Part shown: one piece after another, positions 1 through 9,736 of the stretch | How the letters are laid out: each line of letters opens with the position of its first letter | Numbering within the stretch: position 1 is the first letter of the stretch | From: Azohydromonas lata NBRC 102462 | GTDB taxonomy: Bacteria; Pseudomonadota; Gammaproteobacteria; Burkholderiales; Burkholderiaceae_C | Reading direction: 5' to 3' | Assembly (NCBI RefSeq): GCF_001571085.1 | Contig: NZ_BCTC01000021.1 | Span: forward strand, 1 to 64,000 | Length of the DNA stretch: 64,000 nt | The notes under the pieces: model-generated | Database searches by the model: none | Told to the model about the DNA's origin: nothing | What the model saw: only the letters and a program-made list of their open reading frames with translations | Translations under genes and position numbers: made by a program

Positions 1-1
1 G

Positions 2-1456
2 TCGGCGGTGGCCGCGGGCAGCGGCGGCTTCGTCATCAACGGGCAGGGCGCCAACGACGCCAGCGGCTGGAGCGTGAGCGGCGCGGGCGACGTCAACGGC
101 GACGGGCTGGCCGACCTCGTCGTCACCAGCAAGGTGGACGCCGGCCGCAGCTACGTGGTGTTCGGCCGCAGCGCCACGGCCGCGGTGGACCTGGCCTCGG
201 TGGCCGCGGGCGTTGGCGGCTTCATCATCTACGGGCAGGCCGGCGGCGATGGCAGCGGCTGGAGCGTCAGCGGCGCCGGGGACGTCAACGGCGACGGGCT
301 GGCCGACCTGCTCGTAGGCGCGCCCTATGGCGACCCGGCCGCGGGCACCGACGCGGGCCGCGCCTATGTGGTGTTCGGCCGCAGCAGCAGGGCCAGCGCG
401 GACTTGGCAGCGGTGGCCGCGGGCAGCGGCGGGGGCTTTGCGATCAACGGCTTGGCCGGCGGCGACGGCAGCGGCTACAGCGTCTCGAGCGTGGGCGACG
501 TCAACGGCGACGGCCTGGACGACGTGATCGTGGGCGCGCCCTACGGCGATCCGGCCGCCGGTGTCAACGCCGGCCGCAGCTACGTGGTGTTCGGCCGCAG
601 CGGCATGGCGGCGGTGGAGCTGTCGGCGGTGGCCGAGGGCCGTGGCGGCTTTGCCATCGCCGGGCAGTCCCCGGACGACGCCAGCGGCCTCAACGTCAGC
701 GGGGCGGGCGACGTCAACGGCGACGGGTTGGCCGACCTGATGGTGAGCGCGCCCGGCGCCGCCGTGGGCACGCGGCTGGGCGCCGGGCGCACCTGGGTGA
801 TCTTCGGCAGTACGGGCGGGGCGTTCCAGCAGAGCGCGGTGGACCAGTTCGGCACGGCCGGGGCGGACGCGCTCAGCGACGGCGGCACGGCGCAGACCCT
901 GGTGGCCGGCGCGGGCGACGACACGCTCACGGTCACGGCTGCCAGCGTGCTGCACGGCGGCGCGGGCAACGACCGCTTCGTCATCGACGCGACGATGGTG
1001 CAGGCGCTGCAGGCGCCGCTGGGCAGCGGCGGCAACGTGGACCGGCTCGCGCGCGTGGACGGCGGTGGGGGCTTGGACACGATCGCGCTCTCAGGCGCCG
1101 GCCTTGCGCTGGACCTCACCAAGGTGGCCGGCGCGGCCGCGGGCGACCTCGACGGCGGCAGCCGCATCGCCGGCGTCGAGCGCATCGACCTCACCGGCAG
1201 CGGCGACAACACGCTGACCCTCAAGGGGTCCGACGTGCTGGACATCGCGGGCTTCAATGCCTTCGGGAGCAGCGGGCGCCACCAACTGCTGGTGGCCGGC
1301 GATGCGGGCGACACGGTGAACCTGGCCGACAGCGCGGGCACCGCGGGCTGGACGTCGGCCGGAACCACCACCTTCAGCGGTGCCACTTACGCGATCTGGA
1401 ACCACAACACCGCGCTGGCCACGGTCTACGTGGCATCGGCGGTGGCGGTGATCTGA
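2..1456 (+). CDS. FG-GAP repeat (integrin-alpha-like) protein, C-terminal part
   Basis: The reading frame is open to the left edge, so the N-terminus lies outside the window. Four FG-GAP/beta-propeller repeats follow each other, each with a GDVNGDGLADL-type calcium loop and a YVVFGRS-like strand, spaced about 65-70 residues. They are followed by a glycine/aspartate-rich stretch (GAGDDTL, GGAGNDRF) resembling RTX calcium-binding nonapeptides, and a non-repetitive C-terminus. Such proteins are usually large, secreted, calcium-stabilised adhesins or surface proteins exported by type I secretion. The repeats are also close to identical at DNA level, so length variation is likely. The export route and ligand cannot be judged from this fragment. 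Confidence 0.75.
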   Translation, partial: SAVAAGSGGFVINGQGANDASGWSVSGAGDVNGDGLADLVVTSKVDAGRSYVVFGRSATAAVDLASVAAGVGGFIIYGQAGGDGSGWSVSGAGDVNGDGLADLLVGAPYGDPAAGTDAGRAYVVFGRSSRASADLAAVAAGSGGGFAINGLAGGDGSGYSVSSVGDVNGDGLDDVIVGAPYGDPAAGVNAGRSYVVFGRSGMAAVELSAVAEGRGGFAIAGQSPDDASGLNVSGAGDVNGDGLADLMVSAPGAAVGTRLGAGRTWVIFGSTGGAFQQSAVDQFGTAGADALSDGGTAQTLVAGAGDDTLTVTAASVLHGGAGNDRFVIDATMVQALQAPLGSGGNVDRLARVDGGGGLDTIALSGAGLALDLTKVAGAAAGDLDGGSRIAGVERIDLTGSGDNTLTLKGSDVLDIAGFNAFGSSGRHQLLVAGDAGDTVNLADSAGTAGWTSAGTTTFSGATYAIWNHNTALATVYVASAVAVI

Positions 1457-1480
1457 TTCCAATTCGTTCTCCACACTGAA

Positions 1481-1570
1481 ATGACCTCGTCACACCCGCG
1501 CAGGCGGGTGTCCACGAGTACCGGGCGGCTTCCCGGCGTGCGTGGATGCCCGCCTTCGCGGGCATGACGG
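1481..1570. repeat. REP-like paired palindromic element
   Basis: Two hairpins face each other. One has arms CACCCGC/GCGGGTG (1493-1499 and 1504-1510). The other has arms ATGCCCGC/GCGGGCAT (1546-1553 and 1558-1565). The outer flanks (GTCA...TCCACG and CGTGGATGCC...TGACG) are inverted relative to each other, giving a BIME-like dimer. It lies just after the stop of the FG-GAP gene and may end its transcript. Elements with the CCCGC..GCGGG core are common between genes in Comamonadaceae and Neisseriaceae; only this copy was noticed here. Confidence 0.55.
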
Positions 1571-1695
1571 GAAAAATCTCAGCTTCGAACGAGAAGTCGA
1601 ATGAGGCGGGCCACGATGTCCAGGGGAGCCGTTGCCTGACCATCGCAACGGCTTGCGGCGCCGGTGCCCGTCACCAGTGCCGCTTTTTCGTGCGC

Positions 1696-2016
1696 CTACT
1701 CCGGCTCGATGCCCGCGGCCTTGACCAGCCTGCCCCGCGTGGCGAGCTCCCCCCGCACCAGCTCGGCCAGCGCCTGCGGCGTGCTGGCGGGCGGCACCAG
1801 TCCGGCCTGCTCCAGGGACGAGCGCACGGCATCGTCCGCCAGGGCCTTGTCGATCTCGGCGTACAGCCGCGCCTGGATAGGCGCGGGCAGGTCGTAGGCA
1901 AACCTGCGCGCCAGGTCGACGTTGGTGGCCTGGGTTGGCGCAGCGCGAGCTGCCATCAGCGGCAGGCTTGCCAGCAGCGCCAGCACGCCTCGGCGGTGCA
2001 GCCTTGTCAAATTCAT
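1696..2016 (-). pseudogene. Gutted Bug-type (TctC) receptor gene, internal deletion
   Basis: This 106-codon frame begins with a signal peptide (MNLTRLHRRGVLALLASLPL, then ending in ARA). It runs almost at once into what looks like the extreme C-terminus of a Bug/TctC periplasmic receptor: PAPIQARLYAEIDKALAD, then AGLVPP, and ending KAAGIEPE. Bug proteins are normally about 320 residues, so roughly 200 central residues forming the ligand pocket are missing while the frame is kept. It is the last gene of the mhp operon. It cannot bind solute as an ordinary Bug protein, so I call it a remnant; expression as a small exported protein cannot be excluded. An intact Bug gene sits in the same operon at 5053-6033. 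Confidence 0.65.
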
Positions 2017-2146
2017 GGGCGCCTTTCGTGCAAAACGGCTGCAGCGCAGCGGCTGCAGCGCCGTCGTCGCCACGGAGACCCCGGGCGCGCGACGGCGCAT
2101 GCGTATGGAGGAAGAGAAGGGCGCAGCGTGACCCGCCGCCCGCCCT

Positions 2147-3010
2147 TCAGTGCGCCAGGAAGTCCAGCACCATGCGGTTGAACTTGTCGGCGTGCTCCCA
2201 CTGTGCCCAGTGGCCGCAGCGGCTGAAGACGTGCAGCTCCGCGTTCTGCAGCCCCGCCACCAGGCGCAGGCCCGTGTCCAGCGGCACGAAGCGGTCGTCG
2301 CGGCCCCAGATCACCAGCGCCGGCGCCTTGATCTCGCCCAGGCGGTGGCCCACGTCGGGGAACTGCTTGGGGTTGGCCTCGGCGCTCTTGACGAAGTTCT
2401 CCAGGTGGTCGCGGCGCGTGAGCATGTTGTCCAGGCGGGCCTGGAACAGCGCTTGCGTGAGGCTGCTCGTGTCGTACACGAACACGCTCATCATGCGCTT
2501 GAGGTTCTCGATGGTGGGCTGCCGGTACAGCGCGCCGATGAGCTTGATGCCCTCGGTGGGCATGGGCACGAAGGAGCTTGCGCCGCCGGTGCCGCCGCCC
2601 ATGAGGATCAGCTTGCCCACGCGCGCGGGGTTGGCGAGCGCGAAGGCCACGGCGCTGTGCCCGCCCATGGAGTTGCCGACCAAGTGGGCCTTGTCCAGGC
2701 CGATGGCGTCCATCAGCCCCTTGAGGGCGCGGGCGTTGAGCTCGGAGCGCGAGCCGGTGCACACGATGGGGTCGCTCTTGCTCCAGCCCGGGCAGTCCAT
2801 GAGGAGGACGCGGTAGCCCGCGGCCACCAGCGGCTCGATGTTGCGGTTGAAGTTGGCCCAGCCGCTGGCACCGGGGCCCGACCCGTGCAGCATGACGACG
2901 GTCTCGTCGCCGCTGCCGCAGTCGTTGTAGTGGAGCTGGAGATCGAGGTCGCCTTCCTGGATGCGCACGAAGCGGCTGGTGGAGGCTTCGGTCAGGGGGG
3001 TGTTGCTCAT
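2147..3010 (-). CDS. mhpC: 2-hydroxy-6-oxonona-2,4-dienedioate hydrolase (MhpC)
   Basis: This 287-residue alpha/beta-hydrolase has the length of E. coli MhpC. The nucleophile elbow GNSMGG places Ser114, the acid is Asp239 in GRDDRFVP, and the base is His267 in CGHWAQWEH. The oxyanion region [10 protein letters not shown] is also typical of meta-cleavage product hydrolases. It hydrolyses the C-C bond of the ring-fission product of 2,3-dihydroxyphenylpropionate (or its cinnamate analogue), giving 2-hydroxypentadienoate and succinate or fumarate. It acts in the cytoplasm. It lies 28 bp after mhpE in the operon, in line with a shared transcript. Confidence 0.92.
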   Translation of the reverse strand: MSNTPLTEASTSRFVRIQEGDLDLQLHYNDCGSGDETVVMLHGSGPGASGWANFNRNIEPLVAAGYRVLLMDCPGWSKSDPIVCTGSRSELNARALKGLMDAIGLDKAHLVGNSMGGHSAVAFALANPARVGKLILMGGGTGGASSFVPMPTEGIKLIGALYRQPTIENLKRMMSVFVYDTSSLTQALFQARLDNMLTRRDHLENFVKSAEANPKQFPDVGHRLGEIKAPALVIWGRDDRFVPLDTGLRLVAGLQNAELHVFSRCGHWAQWEHADKFNRMVLDFLAH

Positions 3011-3038
3011 GGCGTGTCTTTCAAAAGGTGGAGAGCGA

Positions 3039-4082
3039 TCAGGCGGCTTGCGCGGCCGTGCGGCCCTTGTCGCGGGCCTTGAGCAGGTCCAGCGCCACGT
3101 CCACGATCATGTCCTCCTGGCCGCCGACCATGCGCCGCCGGCCCAGCTCCACCAGGATGTCCACGGTGGAGAGGCCGTACTTCCTCGCCGCGGCCTCGGA
3201 GTGGCGCAGGAAGCTGGAGTACACGCCCGCGTAGCCCAGCGCCAGCGTCTCGCGGTCCACGCGCACCGGGCGGTCCTGCAGCGGGCGCACGATGTCGTCG
3301 GCCGCGTCCATCAGCCGCATCAGCTCCGTGCCGTGGTTCCAGCCCAGGCGCTCGGCCGCTGCGATGAACACCTCCAGCGGCGCGTTGCCCGCCCCAGCGC
3401 CCATGCCGGCCAGGCTGGCGTCGATGCGGTCGCACCCTTCCTCCACCGCGACGATGGAGTTGGCCACGCCCAGGCTCAGGTTGTGGTGCGCGTGCATGCC
3501 CGTCTGCGTCTCGGGTTTCAGCGTGTCCTTGAAGGCGCGGAAGCGCTCGCGCACGTCCTGCATGCCCAAGGCGCCGCCCGAGTCCACGACGTAGCAGCAG
3601 GTGGCACCGTAGCTTTCCATGAGCTTGGCCTGCTCGGCGAGCTTTTGCGGCGTGGTCATGTGGCTCATCATCAGGAAGCCCACGGCTTCCATGCCCAGGT
3701 GGCGCGCGTACTCGATGTGCTGCCTGGAGATGTCGGCCTCGGTGCAGTGCGTGGCCACGCGCACGATGCGCGCGCCGGCCTCGTAGGCGGCCTTGAGATC
3801 GTGCACGGTGCCGATGCCCGGCAGCAGCAGCGTGGCGATCCTGGCGTGTTTCACCACGCTGGCCACGGCCTCGATCCATTCGAGGTCGGTGTGCGCGCCG
3901 AAGCCGTAGTTGAAGCTGCTGCCCTGCAGGCCGTCGCCGTGGGCGACCTCGATGGAGTCCACCTTGGCGTCGTCCAGCGCCTTGGCGATCTGCGCGGCCT
4001 GCGCCACGCTGTACTGGTGGCGGATGGCGTGGCTGCCGTCGCGCAGCGTCACGTCGGAGATGTAGAGCTTCTTGCCGTTCAT
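3039..4082 (-). CDS. mhpE: 4-hydroxy-2-oxovalerate aldolase (MhpE)
   Basis: A 347-residue class II aldolase of the DmpG/MhpE family. The N-terminal TLRDGSHA motif supplies the metal- and substrate-binding Arg14 and Asp15. HAHHN in the second half of the barrel gives the metal-binding histidines. The helical C-terminal domain for contact with the dehydrogenase is present. It splits 4-hydroxy-2-oxovalerate into pyruvate and acetaldehyde. In characterised homologues the acetaldehyde is channelled to the acylating dehydrogenase, here encoded 14 bp upstream (mhpF). Length and motifs are intact. Confidence 0.93.
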   Translation of the reverse strand: MNGKKLYISDVTLRDGSHAIRHQYSVAQAAQIAKALDDAKVDSIEVAHGDGLQGSSFNYGFGAHTDLEWIEAVASVVKHARIATLLLPGIGTVHDLKAAYEAGARIVRVATHCTEADISRQHIEYARHLGMEAVGFLMMSHMTTPQKLAEQAKLMESYGATCCYVVDSGGALGMQDVRERFRAFKDTLKPETQTGMHAHHNLSLGVANSIVAVEEGCDRIDASLAGMGAGAGNAPLEVFIAAAERLGWNHGTELMRLMDAADDIVRPLQDRPVRVDRETLALGYAGVYSSFLRHSEAAARKYGLSTVDILVELGRRRMVGGQEDMIVDVALDLLKARDKGRTAAQAA

Positions 4083-4096
4083 GGTGGTGGTCTCCT

Positions 4097-5041
4097 TCAG
4101 GCCGTGAGCGGCTGCAGCAGCTTGGCCGCCATGCTCTCGGCGGTGCGCAGCGCGGCGCTGGTCATGATGTCGAGGTTGCCGGCGTAGGACGGCAGGTAGT
4201 GCGCGGCGCCTTCGACCTCCAGGAAGATGCTGGTCTTCAGGCCCGCGATGCGGCCCACGCCGGGAATGAGCAGCGGCTGCTCGATGCGGTCGAACTGCAC
4301 CTGCTGCTTGAGCCGGTAGCCCGGGACGTAGGCCTGCACGTCGGCGGCCATGCGCTCGACCGAGGCGGCAATGGCCGCCTCGTCGGCGAAGTCCGAGAGC
4401 GTGTAGACGGTGTCGCGCATCATCAGCGGCGGCTTGGCCGGGTTGAGCACGATGATGGCCTTGCCCTTGGCGGCCCCGCCCACGGCCTCGATGGCCTTGG
4501 AGGTGGTTTCGGTGAACTCGTCGATGTTGGCGCGCGTGCCCGGGCCGGCGCTCTTGCTGGAGATGGAGGCGACGATCTCGCCGTAGTGCACCTTGGCCAC
4601 GCGGCTGACGGCCGCCACCATGGGGATGGTGGCCTGGCCGCCGCAGGTGACCATGTTGACGTTCCTGGCGTCGAGGTGCTGCTCGCCGTTGACCACGGGA
4701 ATGCAGTACGGGCCAATGGCCGCGGGCGTGAGGTCCACCATGCGGATGCCGGGCTTGAGGCTGCGCAGGAAGGCGTCGTTGCTGACGTGCGCGCCGGCCG
4801 AGGTGGCGTCGAAGACGATGTCGATGTCTGCGAACTGCGGCAGCCGTGCCAGGCCTTCGACGCCCTCGTGGGTGGTCGCCACGCCCAGGCGCGCGGCGCG
4901 CGCCAGGCCGTCGGAGGCTGGGTCGATGCCCACCATGGCGCCCATTTCCAGGTGTTTGCCGTGGCGCAGGATCTTGATCATCAGATCCGTGCCGATGTTG
5001 CCGCTGCCGATGATGGCGGCCTTGAGCTTGGTGCTGTTCAT
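4097..5041 (-). CDS. mhpF: Acetaldehyde dehydrogenase, acylating (MhpF)
   Basis: A 314-residue protein starting [17 protein letters not shown], a Rossmann NAD-binding motif. The catalytic thiol is Cys133 in [11 protein letters not shown], matching Cys132 of DmpF. It converts acetaldehyde, NAD and CoA to acetyl-CoA and is the partner of the MhpE aldolase. The start at 5041 is chosen because the open frame upstream merely overlaps the Bug gene out of phase and has no family similarity. Spacing to mhpE is 14 bp and to the preceding Bug gene 11 bp, so all are co-transcribed. Confidence 0.93.
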   Translation of the reverse strand: MNSTKLKAAIIGSGNIGTDLMIKILRHGKHLEMGAMVGIDPASDGLARAARLGVATTHEGVEGLARLPQFADIDIVFDATSAGAHVSNDAFLRSLKPGIRMVDLTPAAIGPYCIPVVNGEQHLDARNVNMVTCGGQATIPMVAAVSRVAKVHYGEIVASISSKSAGPGTRANIDEFTETTSKAIEAVGGAAKGKAIIVLNPAKPPLMMRDTVYTLSDFADEAAIAASVERMAADVQAYVPGYRLKQQVQFDRIEQPLLIPGVGRIAGLKTSIFLEVEGAAHYLPSYAGNLDIMTSAALRTAESMAAKLLQPLTA

Positions 5042-5052
5042 GGGTGGGTTCC

Positions 5053-6033
5053 TCAATCGACGGACGCGCCGCTCGTCTTGACCAGCGCGCTCCAGCGCGT
5101 GATCTCTTCCTTCATGAAGCTGCCGAAGGCTTCGGGGCTCATGGGCATGGGCTGGAGGCCCTGGTCGGTGAAGCGCTTGACCACGTCCGGGCTGTGCAGC
5201 GCCTTGGCCAGCGACTCGTTGAGCCGGGCCACGGCGGACGCGGGCGTGCCGGCCTTGACCACGGCGCCGAACCACACGCTGGCGTCCACGCCGGTGGTGC
5301 CCAGCTCCTGCAGCGTGCGCACCTCGGGCAACTGCGCCGCACGCTTCGTCGCGGCGATGGCCAGGGGCTTGAGCTTGCCGCTCTGGATCAGCGGCGCGGT
5401 GGTGATGACGGGATCGAACATCAGGTCCACCTGGCCGCCCATGAGGTCCTGCAGCGCCGGCGCCGAGCCCTTGTAGGCGACGTGGTGGAAATCGCCGCCG
5501 CTGCGGCTGCGGTAGAGCTCGCCCAGCAGGTGGCCGATGGAGCCCACGCCCTGCGAGGCGAAGTTCAGGCCACCGTCCTTCTTCTTGCTGGCGGCCACCA
5601 GATCGGCCACCGAGTTGACCGGGCTGTTCTTGGGCACGACCAGCACCAGCGGCGAGGAGATCAGCGCCGTGACGGGCTGGAAGTCCTTGAGCGGGTCGTA
5701 GGTGAACTTGCGGAACAGCGTCGGGTTGACGGCGAACATCTCCGTGGCGGCGACGAAGAGCGTGTGGCCGTCGGCCGGCGCGCCCTTGACGGTCTGCGCG
5801 GCAATCTGGCCGCCGGCGCCGGGCTTGTTGTCCACGATGACGGTCTGGCGCAGGTCCTCCTGCAGCTTGCCGGCAAGCACGCGCGCAATCTGGTCCGTGA
5901 CGCCGCCAGGCGGAAACGGCACGACCAGCGTGACGGGCTTGCTCGGGAAATCCTGGGCGACGGCCGCTCCGGCCAGTGCCAGGGTGGCCGCGGCGGCCAG
6001 CGCACCCAGGGTGAAACGACGGGTAGGGTTCAT
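5053..6033 (-). CDS. Bug-family (TctC) periplasmic solute receptor
   Basis: A 326-residue tripartite-tricarboxylate-type receptor. A Sec signal peptide ([20 protein letters not shown], cleavage after AVA) is followed by the usual VPFPPGG substrate-loop motif and the NKPGAGG motif. It is full length. No TctA/TctB membrane genes are adjacent, which is normal for orphan Bug receptors in this group. Its position inside the mhp operon, between mhpD and mhpF, suggests it captures the aromatic substrate (a hydroxyphenylpropionate or related acid) or a breakdown product. That assignment rests on context only. Confidence 0.88.
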   Translation of the reverse strand: MNPTRRFTLGALAAAATLALAGAAVAQDFPSKPVTLVVPFPPGGVTDQIARVLAGKLQEDLRQTVIVDNKPGAGGQIAAQTVKGAPADGHTLFVAATEMFAVNPTLFRKFTYDPLKDFQPVTALISSPLVLVVPKNSPVNSVADLVAASKKKDGGLNFASQGVGSIGHLLGELYRSRSGGDFHHVAYKGSAPALQDLMGGQVDLMFDPVITTAPLIQSGKLKPLAIAATKRAAQLPEVRTLQELGTTGVDASVWFGAVVKAGTPASAVARLNESLAKALHSPDVVKRFTDQGLQPMPMSPEAFGSFMKEEITRWSALVKTSGASVD

Positions 6034-6066
6034 GGCGAATCCTTTGGGGTGGTCTCTGAAGAGGTG

Positions 6067-6855
6067 TCAGGCGGCGCAGAAGCACGCGCGCACGCTGCCC
6101 ACGCCCTCGATGCGGGCCTCGAAGCGGTCGCCCGGCTGCACGGCGACCATGGGGCCCAGGGCGCCGGTGAGCACCAGGTCACCCGCGCGCAGCGGCTGGC
6201 CCAGCGCGGCGAGCTTGCGTGCCAGCCACACGGCGGCGTTGAGCGGGTGGCCCAGGCAGGCCGCGCCGCTGCCGCTGGAAACCGTCTCTTCGCCGCGCGC
6301 CATGGACATGGCGCACAGCTTGAGGTCCAGGCCGTCGAGCTTCGTGGGCACGCCGCCCAGCACCACCAGGCCGCTGGAGGCGTTGTCGGCCACGGTGTCC
6401 GTGTAGCGGATGTTCCAGCGCGCGATGCGGCTGCCCACGATCTCGATGGCCGGCAGCACGTAGGCGGTGGCGTTGATCAGCTCGACGAGCGTGGCGTCGG
6501 CGGCATCCACATCGCGCGAGAGCACCAGCGCCACCTCGGCCTCGACCTTGGGCTGCAGCGTGCGCGACAGCGGCACCTCCTCGTCGTCGCCATAGAGCAT
6601 GTCGGCGAAGAGGGTGCCGAAGTCGGGCTGGTCCACGCCGAGCTGCTTTTGGACCGCGGGCGAGGTCAGGCCGATCTTGCGGCCGACGATGCGCCGGCCC
6701 TGCGCCAGCGCATGCTCGACGTTGGCCTGCTGGATGGCGTAGGCGATGCGGCCTTCGGGGTCCGGGCCGATCTCGTCGCGCAGCGGCTCGACGGGCTCGC
6801 GTTGGGACTCGGCCTGGCGCAGTCGCTGCGCCCATTCGGTGATGCGGGGATCCAT
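6067..6855 (-). CDS. mhpD: 2-oxopent-4-enoate hydratase (MhpD)
   Basis: A 262-residue member of the hydratase/decarboxylase family. Its core carries [19 protein letters not shown] (acidic metal ligands) and the conserved IEIVGSRI segment. It hydrates 2-hydroxypenta-2,4-dienoate to 4-hydroxy-2-oxovalerate, the step between MhpC and MhpE. The start at 6855 has an AGGAGAAG ribosome-binding site six bases upstream and the length fits E. coli MhpD (269). It lies 17 bp downstream of mhpB. Confidence 0.92.
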   Translation of the reverse strand: MDPRITEWAQRLRQAESQREPVEPLRDEIGPDPEGRIAYAIQQANVEHALAQGRRIVGRKIGLTSPAVQKQLGVDQPDFGTLFADMLYGDDEEVPLSRTLQPKVEAEVALVLSRDVDAADATLVELINATAYVLPAIEIVGSRIARWNIRYTDTVADNASSGLVVLGGVPTKLDGLDLKLCAMSMARGEETVSSGSGAACLGHPLNAAVWLARKLAALGQPLRAGDLVLTGALGPMVAVQPGDRFEARIEGVGSVRACFCAA

Positions 6856-6872
6856 GTCTTCTCCTGGGTGGT

Positions 6873-7823
6873 TCAGGCCTGCAGGCACAGCAGGCCGAAG
6901 CCGGCGATGTATTCGGGGATGGCCTGGTAGTGGCGCAAGGTGCAGCGCGGTTCGCGACCGGCAGGCAGCGCGCTGCGCGCCACCAGCCAGCTCTTGGATT
7001 CGTGGGCCGAGAGGCCGGCCTCGCGCTCGATGCTGTCCTCGCTGAGTGCGCACAGCGCATCAAGCGCGGCGCCGCCGGTTTCCAGCGCATCCATCCAGCG
7101 CGCGTCCCAGGCCGGGTTGAGCGGCTTGATGGAGCCGTCCCCCGCGGCCAGCGCGCGGCCCGCGGCCATCACGCGCTGGGTCTTGGCGTCGCGCTCGGCC
7201 GGCGTCGGCTCGCGGCGGAAGGTGATGCGCTCCCGCACGGCCGGGTCCGGATGCGCCAGCGTGGGCACCGGCGGCTCGTGCGAGAGGCCCCCCGAGCCGA
7301 TGAGCAGCGTGCGCTTGGGGCAGTCGTCCAGGAAGCGGCCGATGGCCTGGCCGAGCTGGCGGCAGCGGCGAAGGCGCGGGATGCCCGGCTGGGCCACGGC
7401 GTTGACGAACAGGGGCAACACCGGCGGCGTGTCCAGGCTGCCCCACAGCAGTTGCAGCGCCTGCGCGAAGCCGTGGTCCACCTGCATGCGGCGCGAGACG
7501 GCGAGGTCGAAGTCCTCGTCCATCAGGCGCTCGGCCAGCGCCAGCGCCATGTCGGCGTCCACATGCAGCTTGCCGGGCGGCGTGAGGTAGTCGCCCACCG
7601 AGCGCGCGGCCGTGCCGATGCAGAACGGCGGCATCAACTCGTTGAAGAAGCCGTTGTAGTGGTCGGGCGCCACCAGCACCACGAGCTCGGCCCTGAAGGC
7701 CTGCACCTGCTCGCGTGCCTGCGCGATGGCGTTTTGCAGCGCGGCCTCGACCGGCGCCGCCACCGGGTTGAGGCCCATCAGCGGCGAATGGGACAAGCCC
7801 AGGAAGGCGCGGTCCATGCTCAT
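6873..7823 (-). CDS. mhpB: 2,3-dihydroxyphenylpropionate 1,2-dioxygenase (MhpB)
   Basis: A 316-residue type II (LigB-like) extradiol dioxygenase, as in E. coli (314). [10 protein letters not shown] at the N-terminus carries the first iron-ligand His, VDHGFAQ a catalytic His, and [10 protein letters not shown] the second conserved block. With Fe(II) it opens the ring of 2,3-dihydroxyphenylpropionate next to the diol (meta cleavage). Its ATG overlaps the mhpA stop as ATGA, so the two are probably translationally coupled. A second Met two codons in is a less likely start. Confidence 0.93.
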   Translation of the reverse strand: MSMDRAFLGLSHSPLMGLNPVAAPVEAALQNAIAQAREQVQAFRAELVVLVAPDHYNGFFNELMPPFCIGTAARSVGDYLTPPGKLHVDADMALALAERLMDEDFDLAVSRRMQVDHGFAQALQLLWGSLDTPPVLPLFVNAVAQPGIPRLRRCRQLGQAIGRFLDDCPKRTLLIGSGGLSHEPPVPTLAHPDPAVRERITFRREPTPAERDAKTQRVMAAGRALAAGDGSIKPLNPAWDARWMDALETGGAALDALCALSEDSIEREAGLSAHESKSWLVARSALPAGREPRCTLRHYQAIPEYIAGFGLLCLQA

Positions 7824-9607
7824 GCGGCCTCCGCCAGCGCAGGCAGCGATGCGGCGGCGGGCTGCGCCACCAGCGGCATGGCCATCACGTCGGCCAGCGC
7901 GCGGGTGGTGGCGTCCACTTCCTGCGGCGAGCACAGGGCGGCCACGAAGCGGTCCGGGCGGATGAAGACCACCGAGCTGGGCTGCTGTGCGAACCAGGCC
8001 TTGAGCCGGTTGCCCACGTCGCCGATGCAGGTCACGCCGCGGCGGTGGTCGCTGTGGTGCGCCATCTGTACCGCGGGCTTGACGGTGATGAAGCGCGCCC
8101 CCAGCCGCTCCCAGAAGGCCCGCGACGGCGCGCTCATGCCGTGGGTCGGGTCGGTGCCCCAGGCCACGATGGCGAAATTCAGGCCAATCACCTCGTCCAG
8201 CAGCCGCGCCTGTCCGTCCGCGCAGAGCACGCGGGGCTGGATGAACATGCGCCCCACGGCCGTGCCCTCGTCGGCCTGCCGGCCGTGGACGAGGCGGTGC
8301 ACGGGCGAGCCTTCCTTCTCGGCCATCAGGCCGAGAAGGCGGCCCAGGGCCGAGCCGCCCGCGCGCTCCAGCATCCGCGCCAGCAGCCCGTTGGGCGCCG
8401 CCGCGACACTCGTCAGCACGGCACCCTGCCGGTAGCGCGGCATGGGCTTGAAGCGCATCTCGACGATGTAGCGCTTGGCCGAGGGCAGCCGGTTGAGCGC
8501 CAGCGTCAGCCCGTCGCGCAGCTTCGCGCCCCAGCGGCTTGAGGGCGCGAAGATGTCGCCCGCAACCTCCGAGAGGTGGATCATCGAGCGTGCATGGCTG
8601 CGCCGCTCCAGCGTGTAGCTGTCGAGCAGCCGTTCACCGGCCAGGCCCTTGACCACGTGCGCCAGCTTCCACGCCAGGTTGCTGGCGTCGCGCAGGCCGC
8701 TGTTGTAGCCCTGGCCCTGCCACACCGGCATGATGTGCGCCGCATCCCCCGCCAACAGCACGCGCTGCACGCGGAACGTGGCCGCCAGCCGCGCGTTGTG
8801 CGTGTAGACGCGCTTGCGGATGTAGTCCACCTTGTCGGGATCGGCCACCACCTTGCGCATGAGGCGCGCCATGTTCTCGGGCCGGGACAGCTCTTGCTCC
8901 GTCTCGCCCGGCATCACCATGAACTCGAAGCGCCGGATGCCGTGCGGCAGCGCTGCCGAGACGTAAGGGCGTTCGGGGTCGCAGTGCATGTAGACGTGCG
9001 GCGTGCCCAGCGGGTCGTTGCGCACGTCCACCACGATCCACTGGTTGGGCTTGGTGCGGCCCTCGAAGGGCACGTCCAGGCCGCGCCGGATGAAGCTGTT
9101 GCCGCCGTCGCAGGCCACCAGGTAGCGCCCACGTGCCTGCCGCGCCCCTGCGGCACCCTGGAGCTGCAGCGTCACGCCGGCCTCGTCCTGCGTGAAGGAC
9201 GCGACCTCGTGGCCGAACAGCACCTGCACGTGCGCGAAACGCGCCAGGCCCTGGAACAGGAGCTCGTCGATCTGCGGCTGGATGAAGGCGTTGCGGCGTG
9301 CCCAGCCGAACTCGTCGGTGCGCGGGTCGATGTCGGCAAAGCAGCGCCCGCTGCCGGTGACGAAGCGCATCGCATGGTCGGGCGTGATGTGCGCCTGCAC
9401 CTGGGCGGCCAGGCCGGTGGCCTGCAGCGTGCGCAGCGACTCGTCGTCGATGCCGATGGCGCGGGGGTAGTCGATGATGCGGTCAAGCTTCTCCACCACC
9501 AGCACCCGCACGCCGTAGAGGCCCAGGGTGTTGGCAATGGTCAGCCCGACCGGACCGGCGCCGACGATGAGCACGTCGGCGTCGAAGCGGGTGGGGTGGG
9601 TGGACAC
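7820..9607 (-). CDS. mhpA: 3-(3-hydroxyphenyl)propionate hydroxylase (MhpA)
   Basis: A 595-residue flavoprotein monooxygenase. The FAD-binding [10 protein letters not shown], the [10 protein letters not shown] (DG) motif and [18 protein letters not shown] are all present. A C-terminal thioredoxin-like extension is as expected for the MhpA/PheA group. It ortho-hydroxylates 3-hydroxyphenylpropionate (and hydroxycinnamate) with NADH and O2. I place the start at a GTG (9605-9607) because AAGGAG lies at the right distance and no ATG is close; the open frame continues 16 codons further. It is the first gene of the operon, divergent from mhpR. Confidence 0.9.
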   Translation of the reverse strand: MSTHPTRFDADVLIVGAGPVGLTIANTLGLYGVRVLVVEKLDRIIDYPRAIGIDDESLRTLQATGLAAQVQAHITPDHAMRFVTGSGRCFADIDPRTDEFGWARRNAFIQPQIDELLFQGLARFAHVQVLFGHEVASFTQDEAGVTLQLQGAAGARQARGRYLVACDGGNSFIRRGLDVPFEGRTKPNQWIVVDVRNDPLGTPHVYMHCDPERPYVSAALPHGIRRFEFMVMPGETEQELSRPENMARLMRKVVADPDKVDYIRKRVYTHNARLAATFRVQRVLLAGDAAHIMPVWQGQGYNSGLRDASNLAWKLAHVVKGLAGERLLDSYTLERRSHARSMIHLSEVAGDIFAPSSRWGAKLRDGLTLALNRLPSAKRYIVEMRFKPMPRYRQGAVLTSVAAAPNGLLARMLERAGGSALGRLLGLMAEKEGSPVHRLVHGRQADEGTAVGRMFIQPRVLCADGQARLLDEVIGLNFAIVAWGTDPTHGMSAPSRAFWERLGARFITVKPAVQMAHHSDHRRGVTCIGDVGNRLKAWFAQQPSSVVFIRPDRFVAALCSPQEVDATTRALADVMAMPLVAQPAAASLPALAEAA

Positions 9608-9685
9608 GGCGGTCTCCTTCAGGATCCGAGCGGCGTCGCGCCGCGGTGGCCGCAATGTCCTTGCGCTGGATCAATGCGTAAACTG

Positions 9686-9702
9686 CGTGCACCAGGTGCA
9701 CG
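9686..9702. promoter_or_regulatory. Candidate MhpR operator, 17-bp palindrome
   Basis: CGTGCACCAGGTGCACG is a perfect odd palindrome centred at 9694, in the 129-bp gap between divergent mhpA and mhpR. A second, smaller palindrome GGGTTAACCC lies at 9712-9721 just before the mhpR start. IclR-type regulators bind short palindromes of this size in divergent promoters, so this is the best candidate for MhpR binding. No experimental support is available from the sequence alone. Confidence 0.5.
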
Positions 9703-9736
9703 TTTGCGCCTGGGTTAACCCGGAGCAAAGCCCGCC

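Noticed and set aside
4097-6085. A 662-codon frame suggesting a fusion ahead of MhpF
   Set aside because: The upstream part is out of phase with the Bug gene and unlike any protein; MhpF starts at 5041.
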